A DNA stretch of 64,000 nt from Janthinobacterium sp. 344 (GTDB lineage Bacteria > Pseudomonadota > Gammaproteobacteria > Burkholderiales > Burkholderiaceae_D): positions 546,762 through 610,761 of the forward strand of contig NZ_FOKL01000001.1 in assembly GCF_900112025.1 (NCBI RefSeq), written 5' to 3'. Position numbers and translations under genes: made by a program. Within the stretch, counting starts at the first letter, position 1. Each line of letters begins with the position of its first letter. The notes below the pieces were generated by a model, which was given only the letters and a program-made list of their open reading frames with translations, searched no databases and had not been told where the DNA came from. Shown here piece by piece: positions 1 to 6,939 of the stretch.

Positions 1-16
1 GGGCACTATTGACGCC

Positions 17-34
17 GCGCAAGCATGCTTGCGC
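17..34. repeat. 18-bp perfect palindrome
   Basis: The 18 bases are their own reverse complement (GCGCAAGCA/TGCTTGCGC). The site lies just beyond the 3' end of the M15 peptidase gene. No T-tract follows on either strand, so it is not a convincing intrinsic terminator. It could be a regulator site for a gene left of the window; function unknown. Confidence 0.5.
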
Positions 35-83
35 CTTTGAAAACACCGCGCGCGGGCGGCGCTAGAATGGCTGGCGCCGCCTG

Positions 84-938
84 TCAGTTCGTCGCTGCCG
101 ACTTGCCCAGCACCTGGCGCTGCGGCAATTCCGTGTGGCCGAAATCCATCATGGTCCAGCGCCCGCCCCAGCGCAGGCCTACCGATTCGGCCGTCACGCC
201 ATATAAACGGTAGCCGCGCATGGCCCACGCATTTTTTTCAGAAATGATGAGCTTTCCCTCATGCATGAACGCGCAATCGGCGGCCAGGCCATACTGGTGA
301 TAACTTTGAAAGGCCCGGGCGTTCGTCACGTTCGGGCCGGCCGCCGCCAGCTGGTTCTGGCGGGCGGGGCTGCGGTAGCCTTCCAGCAAGACCATATCGT
401 AGCCATGCACCTCCTTCATGATCTTGAACACCAGCAACAGGCGCTGCGCGTAATCATGGTCGAGCAACTGCCAGTTGCGGCTGGCGCCGCCCAGCAGCGG
501 ACGCAACTGGGTCACCTCCGCCGTGGTAAACAACAGCGGCGGCAGGGTCGGCGGCGGCACCAGCTGCTCGCCTTTCAGCAAGTCGCTGACCTGGTCATTG
601 ATGGCGTGTTGCCGGTCGGCATAGCCACGCAGGGCAATGCGGTCGCTGGACAGCCAGGCCAGCAGTGGCGGCATGACGATCAGCATGCCGCCTGCCAGCG
701 ACAGCCAGCGGTGGCGCAGCAGCAGCCGCCAGGCGCGCGCCGTGCCGGAACCCGTGTGCTGCCGCAAGCGCTGCCATTGCGCCCCGCCGCCCTGGTTCAG
801 GCGCCGGGCGCGCCGCTGCACGCGCCAGCCCAGGTTGACCATGGCGTGCAGCAAGGTGGCGCGCCCGCCGGGAAACAGCAGCAGCCAGCAGGCGAAACAG
901 GCAAGCAGGAAATACATCAGGACCAGGGCGACGAACAT
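84..938 (-). CDS. membrane-anchored M15-family (VanY/CwlK-like) peptidase
   Basis: Predicted zinc-dependent peptidoglycan peptidase of the M15 family, 284 aa. Two hydrophobic segments (about residues 2-24 and 79-97) anchor it in the inner membrane, and the catalytic domain (about 160-272) should lie in the periplasm. Visible motifs are GYRSPARQ (187-194), SYHQYGLAAD (212-221) giving the His214/Asp221 zinc ligands, and the later DFGH (265-268) with the third ligand His268 and a nearby acidic residue. M15C members cut L-Ala-D-Glu or related peptide-stem bonds. The two-segment anchor differs from secreted CwlK enzymes and recalls membrane-anchored hydrolases such as TagX, but no type VI secretion gene is present here. 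Substrate bond is not determined. It diverges from the following plus-strand gene. Confidence 0.8.
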   Translation of the reverse strand: MFVALVLMYFLLACFACWLLLFPGGRATLLHAMVNLGWRVQRRARRLNQGGGAQWQRLRQHTGSGTARAWRLLLRHRWLSLAGGMLIVMPPLLAWLSSDRIALRGYADRQHAINDQVSDLLKGEQLVPPPTLPPLLFTTAEVTQLRPLLGGASRNWQLLDHDYAQRLLLVFKIMKEVHGYDMVLLEGYRSPARQNQLAAAGPNVTNARAFQSYHQYGLAADCAFMHEGKLIISEKNAWAMRGYRLYGVTAESVGLRWGGRWTMMDFGHTELPQRQVLGKSAATN

Positions 939-1067
939 GGGGCGCTCCGTGACAGGGATCTGCGGGGGTCGGACAGCAATTGCCCGGCGGTATCGCTAGA
1001 TCGTATGCGTGCGCGGCCCACATGAGCGCGGTTTACATCAAGCTCGATCCAGTTCGGAGGTGATATT

Positions 1068-1784
1068 TTGTCTTTGCTGAAAACCGGAGATCAACCGCCG
1101 CGCGGCCCGAACCTGCTGGGCAAGGCAGACATGGCTGCCGCCCATGCCGACGGCAATCGTATTCTGTCCCAGCTCGAACATGGCGCCACCGCGCCCGCCA
1201 CATCGGATGCGGCGCACTGGCGGCCCGGCCGCTGGTATTGGGTGGCAGGCGGCGCCTGCCTGGTGGCGCTTGGCGTGGCCGTGCTGGCCCATGACATGGC
1301 AAGCCTGGGCGCGCCGGACTCCGCAGCGGAGCCGGCAACAACCGTGGCGCGCGCCACCGCAACCGCGCCGGCGCCAGCACCAGCGCCACCGGCGGCGCCG
1401 CCGGCGACGGCCCAGCATGCGGCCACCATCGTCAATGACGCGAGCCCGCCCCTGCCTGTCGTGGTGGCGGCGGCGCCCATGGCCGCGACCACGCCGCGCA
1501 AGGCGCCTGCCGCCGTGCGCCAGGGGGCCACGCGCCCGCCCGCGTCCAGGCCCGCACCGTCCGCCGCGGGCGACAGCGACGTGGCCTTGCTGACGGCCAT
1601 GGTGGCGCATGCGCACCGGCAAGAAGGTCCGGCGGCGCCCGTGCGCGACGTGGTGCTGCGCACGGAAGAAGAGGAAACGGCAAGCCTGCTGCGGCGCTGC
1701 AAGCAACTGGGCATGATCGAAGGCATGCTGTGCCGTTCGCGCATCTGCTCGGGCCGCTGGGACAGCGATGCCGCCTGCCATTGA
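1068..1784 (+). CDS. hypothetical single-pass membrane protein, Ala/Pro-rich linker
   Basis: Not recognised as a named family; 238 aa. I chose the TTG at 1068 because a strong Shine-Dalgarno GGAGG (1056-1060) sits 7 bases upstream; the next ATG lies well inside. The N-terminal ~50 residues are soluble, one hydrophobic helix follows (about 52-74), then a long Ala/Pro/Thr-rich low-complexity linker (about 80-175). The conserved-looking C-terminus (about 185-238) has several cysteines (CKQLG, GMLCRSRIC, AACH). The topology suggests a membrane anchor and a periplasmic Cys-containing tip, like accessory proteins of envelope complexes, but nothing nearby identifies a partner. The frame is open with the codon bias of the region, so coding is likely. 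Confidence 0.6.
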   Translation: MSLLKTGDQPPRGPNLLGKADMAAAHADGNRILSQLEHGATAPATSDAAHWRPGRWYWVAGGACLVALGVAVLAHDMASLGAPDSAAEPATTVARATATAPAPAPAPPAAPPATAQHAATIVNDASPPLPVVVAAAPMAATTPRKAPAAVRQGATRPPASRPAPSAAGDSDVALLTAMVAHAHRQEGPAAPVRDVVLRTEEEETASLLRRCKQLGMIEGMLCRSRICSGRWDSDAACH

Positions 1785-1800
1785 GGCGCGCTGGCGACGC

Positions 1801-2178
1801 TTATGCGCGCTCGGACACTTCGATCAGGTTGCGGTCCGGGTCGCGCAGATAGATGGAGCGGATGGGCCAGTTGGCACCCGTGCGGGCCACCGGCCCCTCC
1901 TCGATCGCCACGCCCAGGCTGTTCAAGTGGGCAATAAAGGTATCGAGCGGCACGGCGGCGATGAAACACAGGTCGAGCGAACCCGGGGTCGGCAGCGCGG
2001 CCTTGGGCAGGAATTCCTTGCCATGCTCGTGCAGATTGATCTTTTGCATGCCGAACTTGAAGGCATGGCGCCCGGCACCAAACGTTTCCAGCCGCATGCC
2101 CAGCACGCGCGTATAAAAATCGATGCACGCGCTCTTGTCGCGCGTCGTCAATACCAGGTGGTCCAAATGGTCGATCAT
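1801..2178 (-). CDS. VOC family (glyoxalase-like) protein
   Basis: A 125-residue vicinal-oxygen-chelate fold protein. It opens with the typical beta strand IDHLDHLVLTT and ends with the RDPDRNLIEVSE strand that supplies the last metal-site glutamate. Members include glyoxalase I, dioxygenases and antibiotic-binding proteins; short single-domain forms like this one dimerise. The ATG at 2178 has GGAG just upstream and overlaps the stop of the preceding hydrolase gene (ATGA), so the two are co-transcribed and translationally coupled. A longer upstream reading is possible but runs through the hydrolase gene. Substrate unknown; the fold assignment is solid. Confidence 0.85.
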   Translation of the reverse strand: MIDHLDHLVLTTRDKSACIDFYTRVLGMRLETFGAGRHAFKFGMQKINLHEHGKEFLPKAALPTPGSLDLCFIAAVPLDTFIAHLNSLGVAIEEGPVARTGANWPIRSIYLRDPDRNLIEVSERA

Positions 2179-2966
2179 GTTGTCTCCGGGTGAGCGGGCG
2201 CGTCCATGCGCCCCCGTAAAAAGCCGTCCATCAGCGCCAGCAACGCGGGCGGCTGCTCCTGGTGCGGCGTATGGCCGCACTGCTCGACCATGGCCGGGAT
2301 GGCGTTCAAGGCCTGCGCCACGATGGTGTCGACCTGGGCGGCGCTGCCGTACTGGTCTTCCGTGCCCTGCACCACCAGCGCCGGGCATTCGACCGAGGGC
2401 AGCAGATATTCGATATTCCAGAACTGGAAGCCATAGCTGAGCCATGTTTCGGACCAGGCCTTGAAGACCGACGCGGTATTATCGCCATGGTATTTCGCCA
2501 GCGCACGCAGCTTGCCCGCGCCAAACGCCGCATCGGCGCTGCGGATGCCGTCAAGCGTCATGCCTTCCACGAAGACATGCGCCGCTTCGGTGATGATGCC
2601 GCGCAGGCGTGGCGCTTGCTGCGCCGCATAAATCAGGGCGATGCTGCCGCCATCGGAGTGGCCGATGAGAAAGTGATCCTGTCCCGGTATCAGTGCCGCA
2701 AGCACGAGCGGCAACTCGCATAGCGCATAGTCGTGCAAGTAATGGATCTGGCGCCGCGCCGCCAGCGGCGACGACTGTCCATAGCCGTGACGGTCATACA
2801 GCAAGCCGCGGCAGCCTGTGGCCTGGCACAGTTGCGCGGGGAAATCCTTCCACATCGCGCAGCAACCGAGGCCCTCGTGCAGGAACACCAGATACGGCCT
2901 GGCGGGATCGCCGTCGATCAGTTCGTAATAGATATCGGTGTCGGCGCTCAGGTTGAGTATCGGCAT
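2175..2966 (-). CDS. alpha/beta hydrolase
   Basis: A 263-residue alpha/beta hydrolase without a signal peptide. Features in order: oxyanion region LHEGLG (about 29-34), DRHGYGQS, nucleophile elbow GHSDGGS (Ser about 105), GTEDQYG carrying the acid, and the catalytic-His motif CGHTPHQE near the C-terminus. This set matches small-molecule esterases, lactonases or C-C hydrolases. It is the first gene of a two-gene operon with the VOC protein, overlapping by 4 bases. Pairing of a ring-opening-type VOC enzyme with a hydrolase hints at a small catabolic step, but neither substrate can be read from sequence. Confidence 0.85.
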   Translation of the reverse strand: MPILNLSADTDIYYELIDGDPARPYLVFLHEGLGCCAMWKDFPAQLCQATGCRGLLYDRHGYGQSSPLAARRQIHYLHDYALCELPLVLAALIPGQDHFLIGHSDGGSIALIYAAQQAPRLRGIITEAAHVFVEGMTLDGIRSADAAFGAGKLRALAKYHGDNTASVFKAWSETWLSYGFQFWNIEYLLPSVECPALVVQGTEDQYGSAAQVDTIVAQALNAIPAMVEQCGHTPHQEQPPALLALMDGFLRGRMDAPAHPETT

Positions 2967-3306
2967 AGGCTAGGTTTGCAAGAAGGTCCACATCGACAGG
3001 ATAAACGGACCTATTGTGCCATTCCCTGTACAAGCTTGCTCATCGCACACACAAAAATAGCTCACTGGAAAAACTATCAACGGCCCTCCGCCAACCTTTT
3101 GCGCCAGCGCAAATAGCCGCCGTTTTTCACGCGCCCGGCGGCCCTTTTCGCCACGCCACGCGCCTAGAATTACTCTCTCTGCCCAATGCGGAGTACACGG
3201 CTACCTTATCAGCCAGGACGTGACACAGGCCGTCACGGTAACAGGATAGGGCGTCTTGCCGCACGACGACAGGCGCGGCGTCCAAACTATCGATCAGGAG
3301 TACATC
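2967..3306. other. intergenic region with a 6-bp inverted repeat
   Basis: 340 bases separate the divergent hydrolase and the orphan gene at 3307. I see an inverted repeat CGTGAC (3219-3224) / GTCACG (3232-3237) with a 7-base spacer, a candidate regulator site for the rightward gene. A TAGAAT hexamer near 3164 could be a -10 but has no good -35 partner. No RNA gene recognised. Confidence 0.35.
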
Positions 3307-3690
3307 ATGGAAATGAAAGTAGAACACCGCACCGGCAGCAACCTGGCTCTGGAAGAAACGGATGCGCCGATGGAACAGGAAGGGCAAAGCGCCAAAGGCG
3401 CCGCCGCGCAGGACCTGAACCTGAGCGCCGCCGCCTTTACCACCTACTACACGTGGACCGCCAATGGCGTGCATCCTTCGGTCAACTTCGCCAATGCCAA
3501 CGTGAAAGCCAATTCGCGCGTGCTGCTCAACATCAGCGAATACGGCGCGAATGCCCAGGACCGCTTCATCGGCGCCGCCCGCATGGCCGTGTATAACATC
3601 GCTCCGTACAACGGCGGCTTCAAGGCCTGGGTGGAAATCTCCTGGGGCGCCCCGCTGAAGGTCCGTTTCGACGTGTTTGTCGATCCCTGA
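3307..3690 (+). CDS. hypothetical small soluble protein
   Basis: Unrecognised 127-residue protein. The ATG at 3307 has AGGAG (3296-3300) six bases upstream, so this start is preferred over an earlier in-frame ATG at 3256. No signal peptide or membrane segment. The N-terminal ~45 residues are polar and acidic. The rest is strand-rich (TTYYTWTANGVHPSVNF, RVLLNISEYG, FKAWVEISW, KVRFDVFVDP) and looks like a compact beta-sandwich. It stands alone, bounded by its own divergent upstream region and the tRNA-Asn terminator downstream. Coding is likely from the ribosome site and codon use; function unknown. Confidence 0.6.
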   Translation: MEMKVEHRTGSNLALEETDAPMEQEGQSAKGAAAQDLNLSAAAFTTYYTWTANGVHPSVNFANANVKANSRVLLNISEYGANAQDRFIGAARMAVYNIAPYNGGFKAWVEISWGAPLKVRFDVFVDP

Positions 3691-3806
3691 TCCGGGCAGC
3701 ACACGCGCCGATGCGGCCTGATGGCATCAGCCCGGCGTGTCCTGCCTTGGGCATACCCTGATGCGGGGAGTGTGAAGCAGTAAGCTGTGCAGGAATCTGT
3801 GCGCGC

Positions 3807-3842
3807 AAAACAAAAGGGCCACGTGTTGCCACGTGGCCCTTT
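3807..3842 (-). terminator. intrinsic terminator of tRNA-Asn copy 1
   Basis: A 13-bp perfect stem (AAAGGGCCACGTG / CACGTGGCCCTTT) with a 4-base loop lies directly beyond the tRNA 3' end. On the minus strand it is followed by a T-rich run. Copies 3 and 4 have similar but not identical hairpins. Confidence 0.85.
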
Positions 3843-3856
3843 GCTACTACTTGTTC

Positions 3857-3932
3857 TGGCTCCCCGACCTGGACTCGAACCAGGGACCTGCGGATTAACA
3901 GTCCGTCGCTCTACCAACTGAGCTATCAGGGA
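3857..3932 (-). tRNA. tRNA-Asn (anticodon GTT), copy 1
   Basis: A 76-nt cloverleaf on the minus strand with encoded 3' CCA. It starts TCCCTGA, has the D-arm GCTCAGTTGGTAGAGC, anticodon loop CTGTTAA (GTT, reads Asn codons) and T-loop GGTTCGAGTCC. The sequence is identical over all 76 bases to the three copies near 18-19 kb. Confidence 0.97.
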
Positions 3933-4236
3933 AAGGAGGCCGAATTATATACGTCAACAATACACATGTCCAGTTGCAATCAGCACGCTGGTAAAAAGCA
4001 GGCGGTCACGGGGCTGGCGGCAAAGCTGCCCGGCGCGATTACGCCATCCGGAGCAAGCCTGCGCTGCGCTGCCGCGTCCGTCTGCGCACCGCGCCGCAAG
4101 ATAGTAGAATAGCCTTGCCTCCGCAGCACGGGAGGCGCAAAACAGCACGCCAGAGACAGCCGCCTTAGCCACGCGGCGGCTTCGGCATGCACTTGCAAGG
4201 CCTGGCCTTGCCCCTGGCTTTCTGCTTCTACCTGAC
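3933..4236. other. intergenic region between tRNA-Asn copy 1 and the GntR gene
   Basis: 304 bases. The left end holds the minus-strand tRNA promoter (annotated separately). The rest is GC-rich; a TAGAAT at 4105-4110 could be a plus-strand -10 for the GntR gene but lacks a clear -35. No ORF or RNA recognised. Confidence 0.35.
3944..3972 (-). promoter_or_regulatory. sigma-70 promoter of tRNA-Asn copy 1
   Basis: Minus strand reads TGGACA (3967-3972), a 17-base spacer, then a perfect TATAAT (3944-3949), ending 11 bases before the tRNA 5' end. Confidence 0.75.
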
Positions 4237-4944
4237 ATGACCGAATCAAGCGCACCAGCGGTGGACAAGCCCAACAGCGGCGACAGCTCGGCCGAGATTG
4301 CCGAGCATATGGCAGCGGCCATTGTGGCGCGCCAGTTGCCGCCCGGCACGCGACTGCGTGAAGAGGCCCTGTGCCGGCTGTATGGCGTCAGCCGCACCAA
4401 GATCCGCGCCGCCCTGCTGATCCTGTTCAAGGATAAATTGATACGCATGGTGCCCGACAAGGGCGCCTTCGTCAGCCAACCCACGGAAGCCGAGGCGCGC
4501 GACATCTTTGCCGCGCGGCGCATCATCGAGGCGGCCCTGGCGCGCGAATTCGTCGCGCGGGCCAGGCCGGCCGACTATCGGATGCTGGAACGGCACCTGA
4601 AAGCGGAGCGGCAGGCGCTGACCCAGGCCACGCCGCTGCGCTCGCAACTGCTGGGCGACTTCCATGTGCTGCTGGCCGACATCGCCGGCAATGCCGTGCT
4701 GCGCGATATCGTGCGCGAACTGGTGGGCCGCAGCTCGCTGATCACCATGCTGTACCAGTCCGGCCACGATGCCGCCTGCTCGTGCGATGAACACGTCCGC
4801 TTTCTCGACGCGGCGCGCAGCGGGGATGCCGGCCTGGCGGCACGATTGATGGTCGAGCACCTGACACACGTGGAAGCGGCCTTGCGCTTCGATGGCAGCG
4901 CGCATGACGACAAGAAAGACCTGGTGGCGGCATTGCTGATGTAA
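4237..4944 (+). CDS. GntR family transcriptional regulator, FCD domain
   Basis: A 235-residue FadR-subfamily GntR regulator. The N-terminal winged helix-turn-helix (about 19-85) contains PPGTRLREEALCRLYGVSRT and the wing motif VPDKGAFVSQP. The FCD effector domain (about 90-225) has the usual histidine positions (FHVLLADIAGN, DEHVRFLDAARSG) for a metal-bound carboxylate effector. The ATG at 4237 has no obvious ribosome site, so the exact start is less certain. It converges with the purine permease across a shared terminator; there is no divergent partner gene, so the target is not evident. Orphan FCD regulators near AzgA permeases often control purine or ureide use, but that link is inference. 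Confidence 0.88.
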   Translation: MTESSAPAVDKPNSGDSSAEIAEHMAAAIVARQLPPGTRLREEALCRLYGVSRTKIRAALLILFKDKLIRMVPDKGAFVSQPTEAEARDIFAARRIIEAALAREFVARARPADYRMLERHLKAERQALTQATPLRSQLLGDFHVLLADIAGNAVLRDIVRELVGRSSLITMLYQSGHDAACSCDEHVRFLDAARSGDAGLAARLMVEHLTHVEAALRFDGSAHDDKKDLVAALLM

Positions 4945-4967
4945 AACGCCGGCTGCCGCGCCAAAAG

Positions 4968-5005
4968 CAAAGGCCTCCCCTGCTCGTGCACGGGAGGCCT
5001 TTTCA
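4968..5005. terminator. bidirectional intrinsic terminator
   Basis: Stem AAAGGCCTCCC / GGGAGGCCTTT with A-rich left and T-rich right flanks, placed between the converging GntR and AzgA-type permease genes. It can serve both strands. Confidence 0.8.
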
Positions 5006-5037
5006 TACGCGGCGCCAGGGAACTGACGGCCAGGCGG

Positions 5038-6336
5038 CTATTCGCCCAGGTAGATAAACTTGAACAGGAAGATGGCGGCGATGATGTAGGCCACCACCGA
5101 AACTTGCTTGCCCTTGCCCGTCAACAGCTTCAATACCGCGTAGGTGATGAAGCCGAAGGCCACCCCGCTGGCCACCGAATAGGTGAACGGCATCATCAGG
5201 GCCGTGATGGCGGCGGGAATGCTCTCCGTGCTGTCATCCCAGTCGATATAGGTCAGTTCGCGCAGCATCAGACAGGCCACGTACAGCAGCGCGGGCGCCG
5301 TCGCATACGGTGGCACGGTGTGCGCCAGCGGCGCGAAAAACAGGCTGCCCAGGAACAGCAGCGCAACGGCCACGGCCGTCAAGCCCGTGCGGCCGCCCGC
5401 TTGCACGCCGGCAGCGCTTTCCACGAAGGCCGTGGTGCTGGACGTGCCCAGGCAGGCGCCGGCGGCGATCGCCGTGCTGTCGGCCAGCAAGGCCTTGTTC
5501 ATGCGTTCCATCTTGCCGTCCTTCAGCAAGCCGGCGCGGTTGGCCACGCCCATCAGGGTACCCGTCGCATCAAACAGCTCAACCAGGAAAAACACCAGTA
5601 CCACGTTGACGATGCCGATCGACAGGGCGCCCATGATATCGAGCTTGAACAAGGTCGGCTCGATGGCGGGCGGCGCCGAGACGATGCCGTTGAACTGGTT
5701 GCCGCCGAAGAAGAAGCTGGCGATGGTGATGCTGAGAATGCCGATGAGGATGGCACCGGGCACTTTCAGGCGGTCCAGCGCGACGATGATGAAGAAACCG
5801 AGAATGGCCAGGATGGGCGCCGCCTGGTGCAAGTCGCCCAGGGCGATGATGGTGGCGGGATTCGATACCACCACGCCGGCGCTTTTCAGCGAAATGATGG
5901 CCAGGAACAGGCCGATACCCACCGTGATGGCCGTGCGCAGCGCGGGCGGGATGCTGTTGATGATCATCTCGCGCACCTTGAACAGGCTGACCAGGATAAA
6001 CAGGCAGCCGGAAATGAAGACGGCGCCCAGCGCCACTTCCCAGCTCATGCCCATGCCCTTCACCACCGTGTACGAGAAATACGCATTCAAGCCCATGCCC
6101 GGCGCCAGCGCGATCGGATAATTCGCGTACAGCCCCATGATCAGGGTGCCGATGGCGGCGGCCAGGCAGGTGGCGACGAAGACGGCGTCTTTCGGCATGC
6201 CCGCGTCGCCGAGGATGGACGGGTTGACGAAGATGATGTAGGCCATCGTCAGGAATGTGGTCAGGCCGGCCAGCAGCTCCGTGCGCACATTGGTCCCGTT
6301 GTCCTTCAATTTGAAATAGCGTTCCAGGAACTGCAT
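5038..6336 (-). CDS. NCS2 family AzgA-type purine permease
   Basis: A 432-residue nucleobase permease of the AzgA branch of NCS2 (adenine, guanine or hypoxanthine : proton symport across the inner membrane). It starts MQFLERYFKLK, shows the family's TNVRTELLAGLTTFLTMAYI segment, the APGMGLNAYF motif in TM3 (about 78-87) and the GTSSTTAFVESAAGVQAGGRTGL stretch around TM10. Twelve or more hydrophobic segments are visible, and the length equals the family norm. It lies 72 bases downstream of the gtrA-like gene on the same strand. I see no purine riboswitch in that gap. Substrate preference among purines cannot be read. Confidence 0.9.
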   Translation of the reverse strand: MQFLERYFKLKDNGTNVRTELLAGLTTFLTMAYIIFVNPSILGDAGMPKDAVFVATCLAAAIGTLIMGLYANYPIALAPGMGLNAYFSYTVVKGMGMSWEVALGAVFISGCLFILVSLFKVREMIINSIPPALRTAITVGIGLFLAIISLKSAGVVVSNPATIIALGDLHQAAPILAILGFFIIVALDRLKVPGAILIGILSITIASFFFGGNQFNGIVSAPPAIEPTLFKLDIMGALSIGIVNVVLVFFLVELFDATGTLMGVANRAGLLKDGKMERMNKALLADSTAIAAGACLGTSSTTAFVESAAGVQAGGRTGLTAVAVALLFLGSLFFAPLAHTVPPYATAPALLYVACLMLRELTYIDWDDSTESIPAAITALMMPFTYSVASGVAFGFITYAVLKLLTGKGKQVSVVAYIIAAIFLFKFIYLGE

Positions 6337-6408
6337 GATTAACCCCTTGTTTTTGGTCGAACCGGGCGCCGGCTTGGAGCCAGTGCGCCTCTTGTTATTT
6401 CTAGATGA

Positions 6409-6825
6409 CTACTTCTTGCCGGCGCTGGCCGGCTTGAACGCCCACCAGCGGCTGCCGGCAAAATTCCACAGCAAACCGATACCCGTTACCAGCAACTGCG
6501 CCAGCCAGTAATACCAGCCCAGCTGATGCACGAGCAGCCACATCAGGGCTGTATTGATGCACCAGCCGATGCCCAGCAGGGTGAAATATTTGCTGGCCGC
6601 TTCGCCGTGATTTTTCTGACTTTGAAAGGTGAAGAAATAATTGAACAGGTAATTGACGACGGAACCAAGGATATAGCCTAGGCCCGAAGCGACGGCGGCA
6701 CTGATGCCGGCCCATTCGACACCCGCCCACAACACGGCATACTGCACGGCCGTGCCGGAAGCGCCGACGGCGGCAAAACGTAAGAACTGGTGATGCAGGG
6801 CATGCGAGGTGGTCGATGAAGACAT
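6409..6825 (-). CDS. GtrA family membrane protein
   Basis: A 138-residue four-helix membrane protein of the GtrA family. These proteins are proposed to flip polyprenyl-linked sugars or to modulate glycosyltransferases and O-antigen modification. Recognisable are the first-helix motif FLRFAAVGASGTAVQY, the second helix ending VNYLFNYFFTF, and the C-terminal LLWNFAGSRWWAF that closes the family domain. I start at ATG 6825; a TTG two codons upstream is possible. No glycosyltransferase (GtrB/GtrC) gene sits beside it, which is unusual for serotype-conversion loci, so it is an orphan GtrA. Confidence 0.85.
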   Translation of the reverse strand: MSSSTTSHALHHQFLRFAAVGASGTAVQYAVLWAGVEWAGISAAVASGLGYILGSVVNYLFNYFFTFQSQKNHGEAASKYFTLLGIGWCINTALMWLLVHQLGWYYWLAQLLVTGIGLLWNFAGSRWWAFKPASAGKK

Positions 6826-6862
6826 GGTCAATTTTCAAATGGAACGGTGGCGGGGCCGGCAA

Positions 6863-6899
6863 GAATAAAAAATGGCTACGATTGCTCGTAACCATTTTT
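6863..6899 (-). terminator. intrinsic terminator of the sugar dehydrogenase operon
   Basis: Hairpin with A-rich/T-rich arms (AAAAATGG...CCATTTTT, one mismatch pair) between the cytochrome c stop and the gtrA-like start. The minus strand continues with a T-tract, fitting termination of the operon above it. Confidence 0.75.
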
Positions 6900-6939
6900 C
6901 AGCCTGCATTTTACTGCAAGTTGCAGCAAAGGTTCAGAT

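Noticed and set aside
6337-6408. Purine riboswitch before the AzgA-type permease
   Set aside because: The 72-base gap is too short and lacks the conserved junction bases of a purine aptamer.
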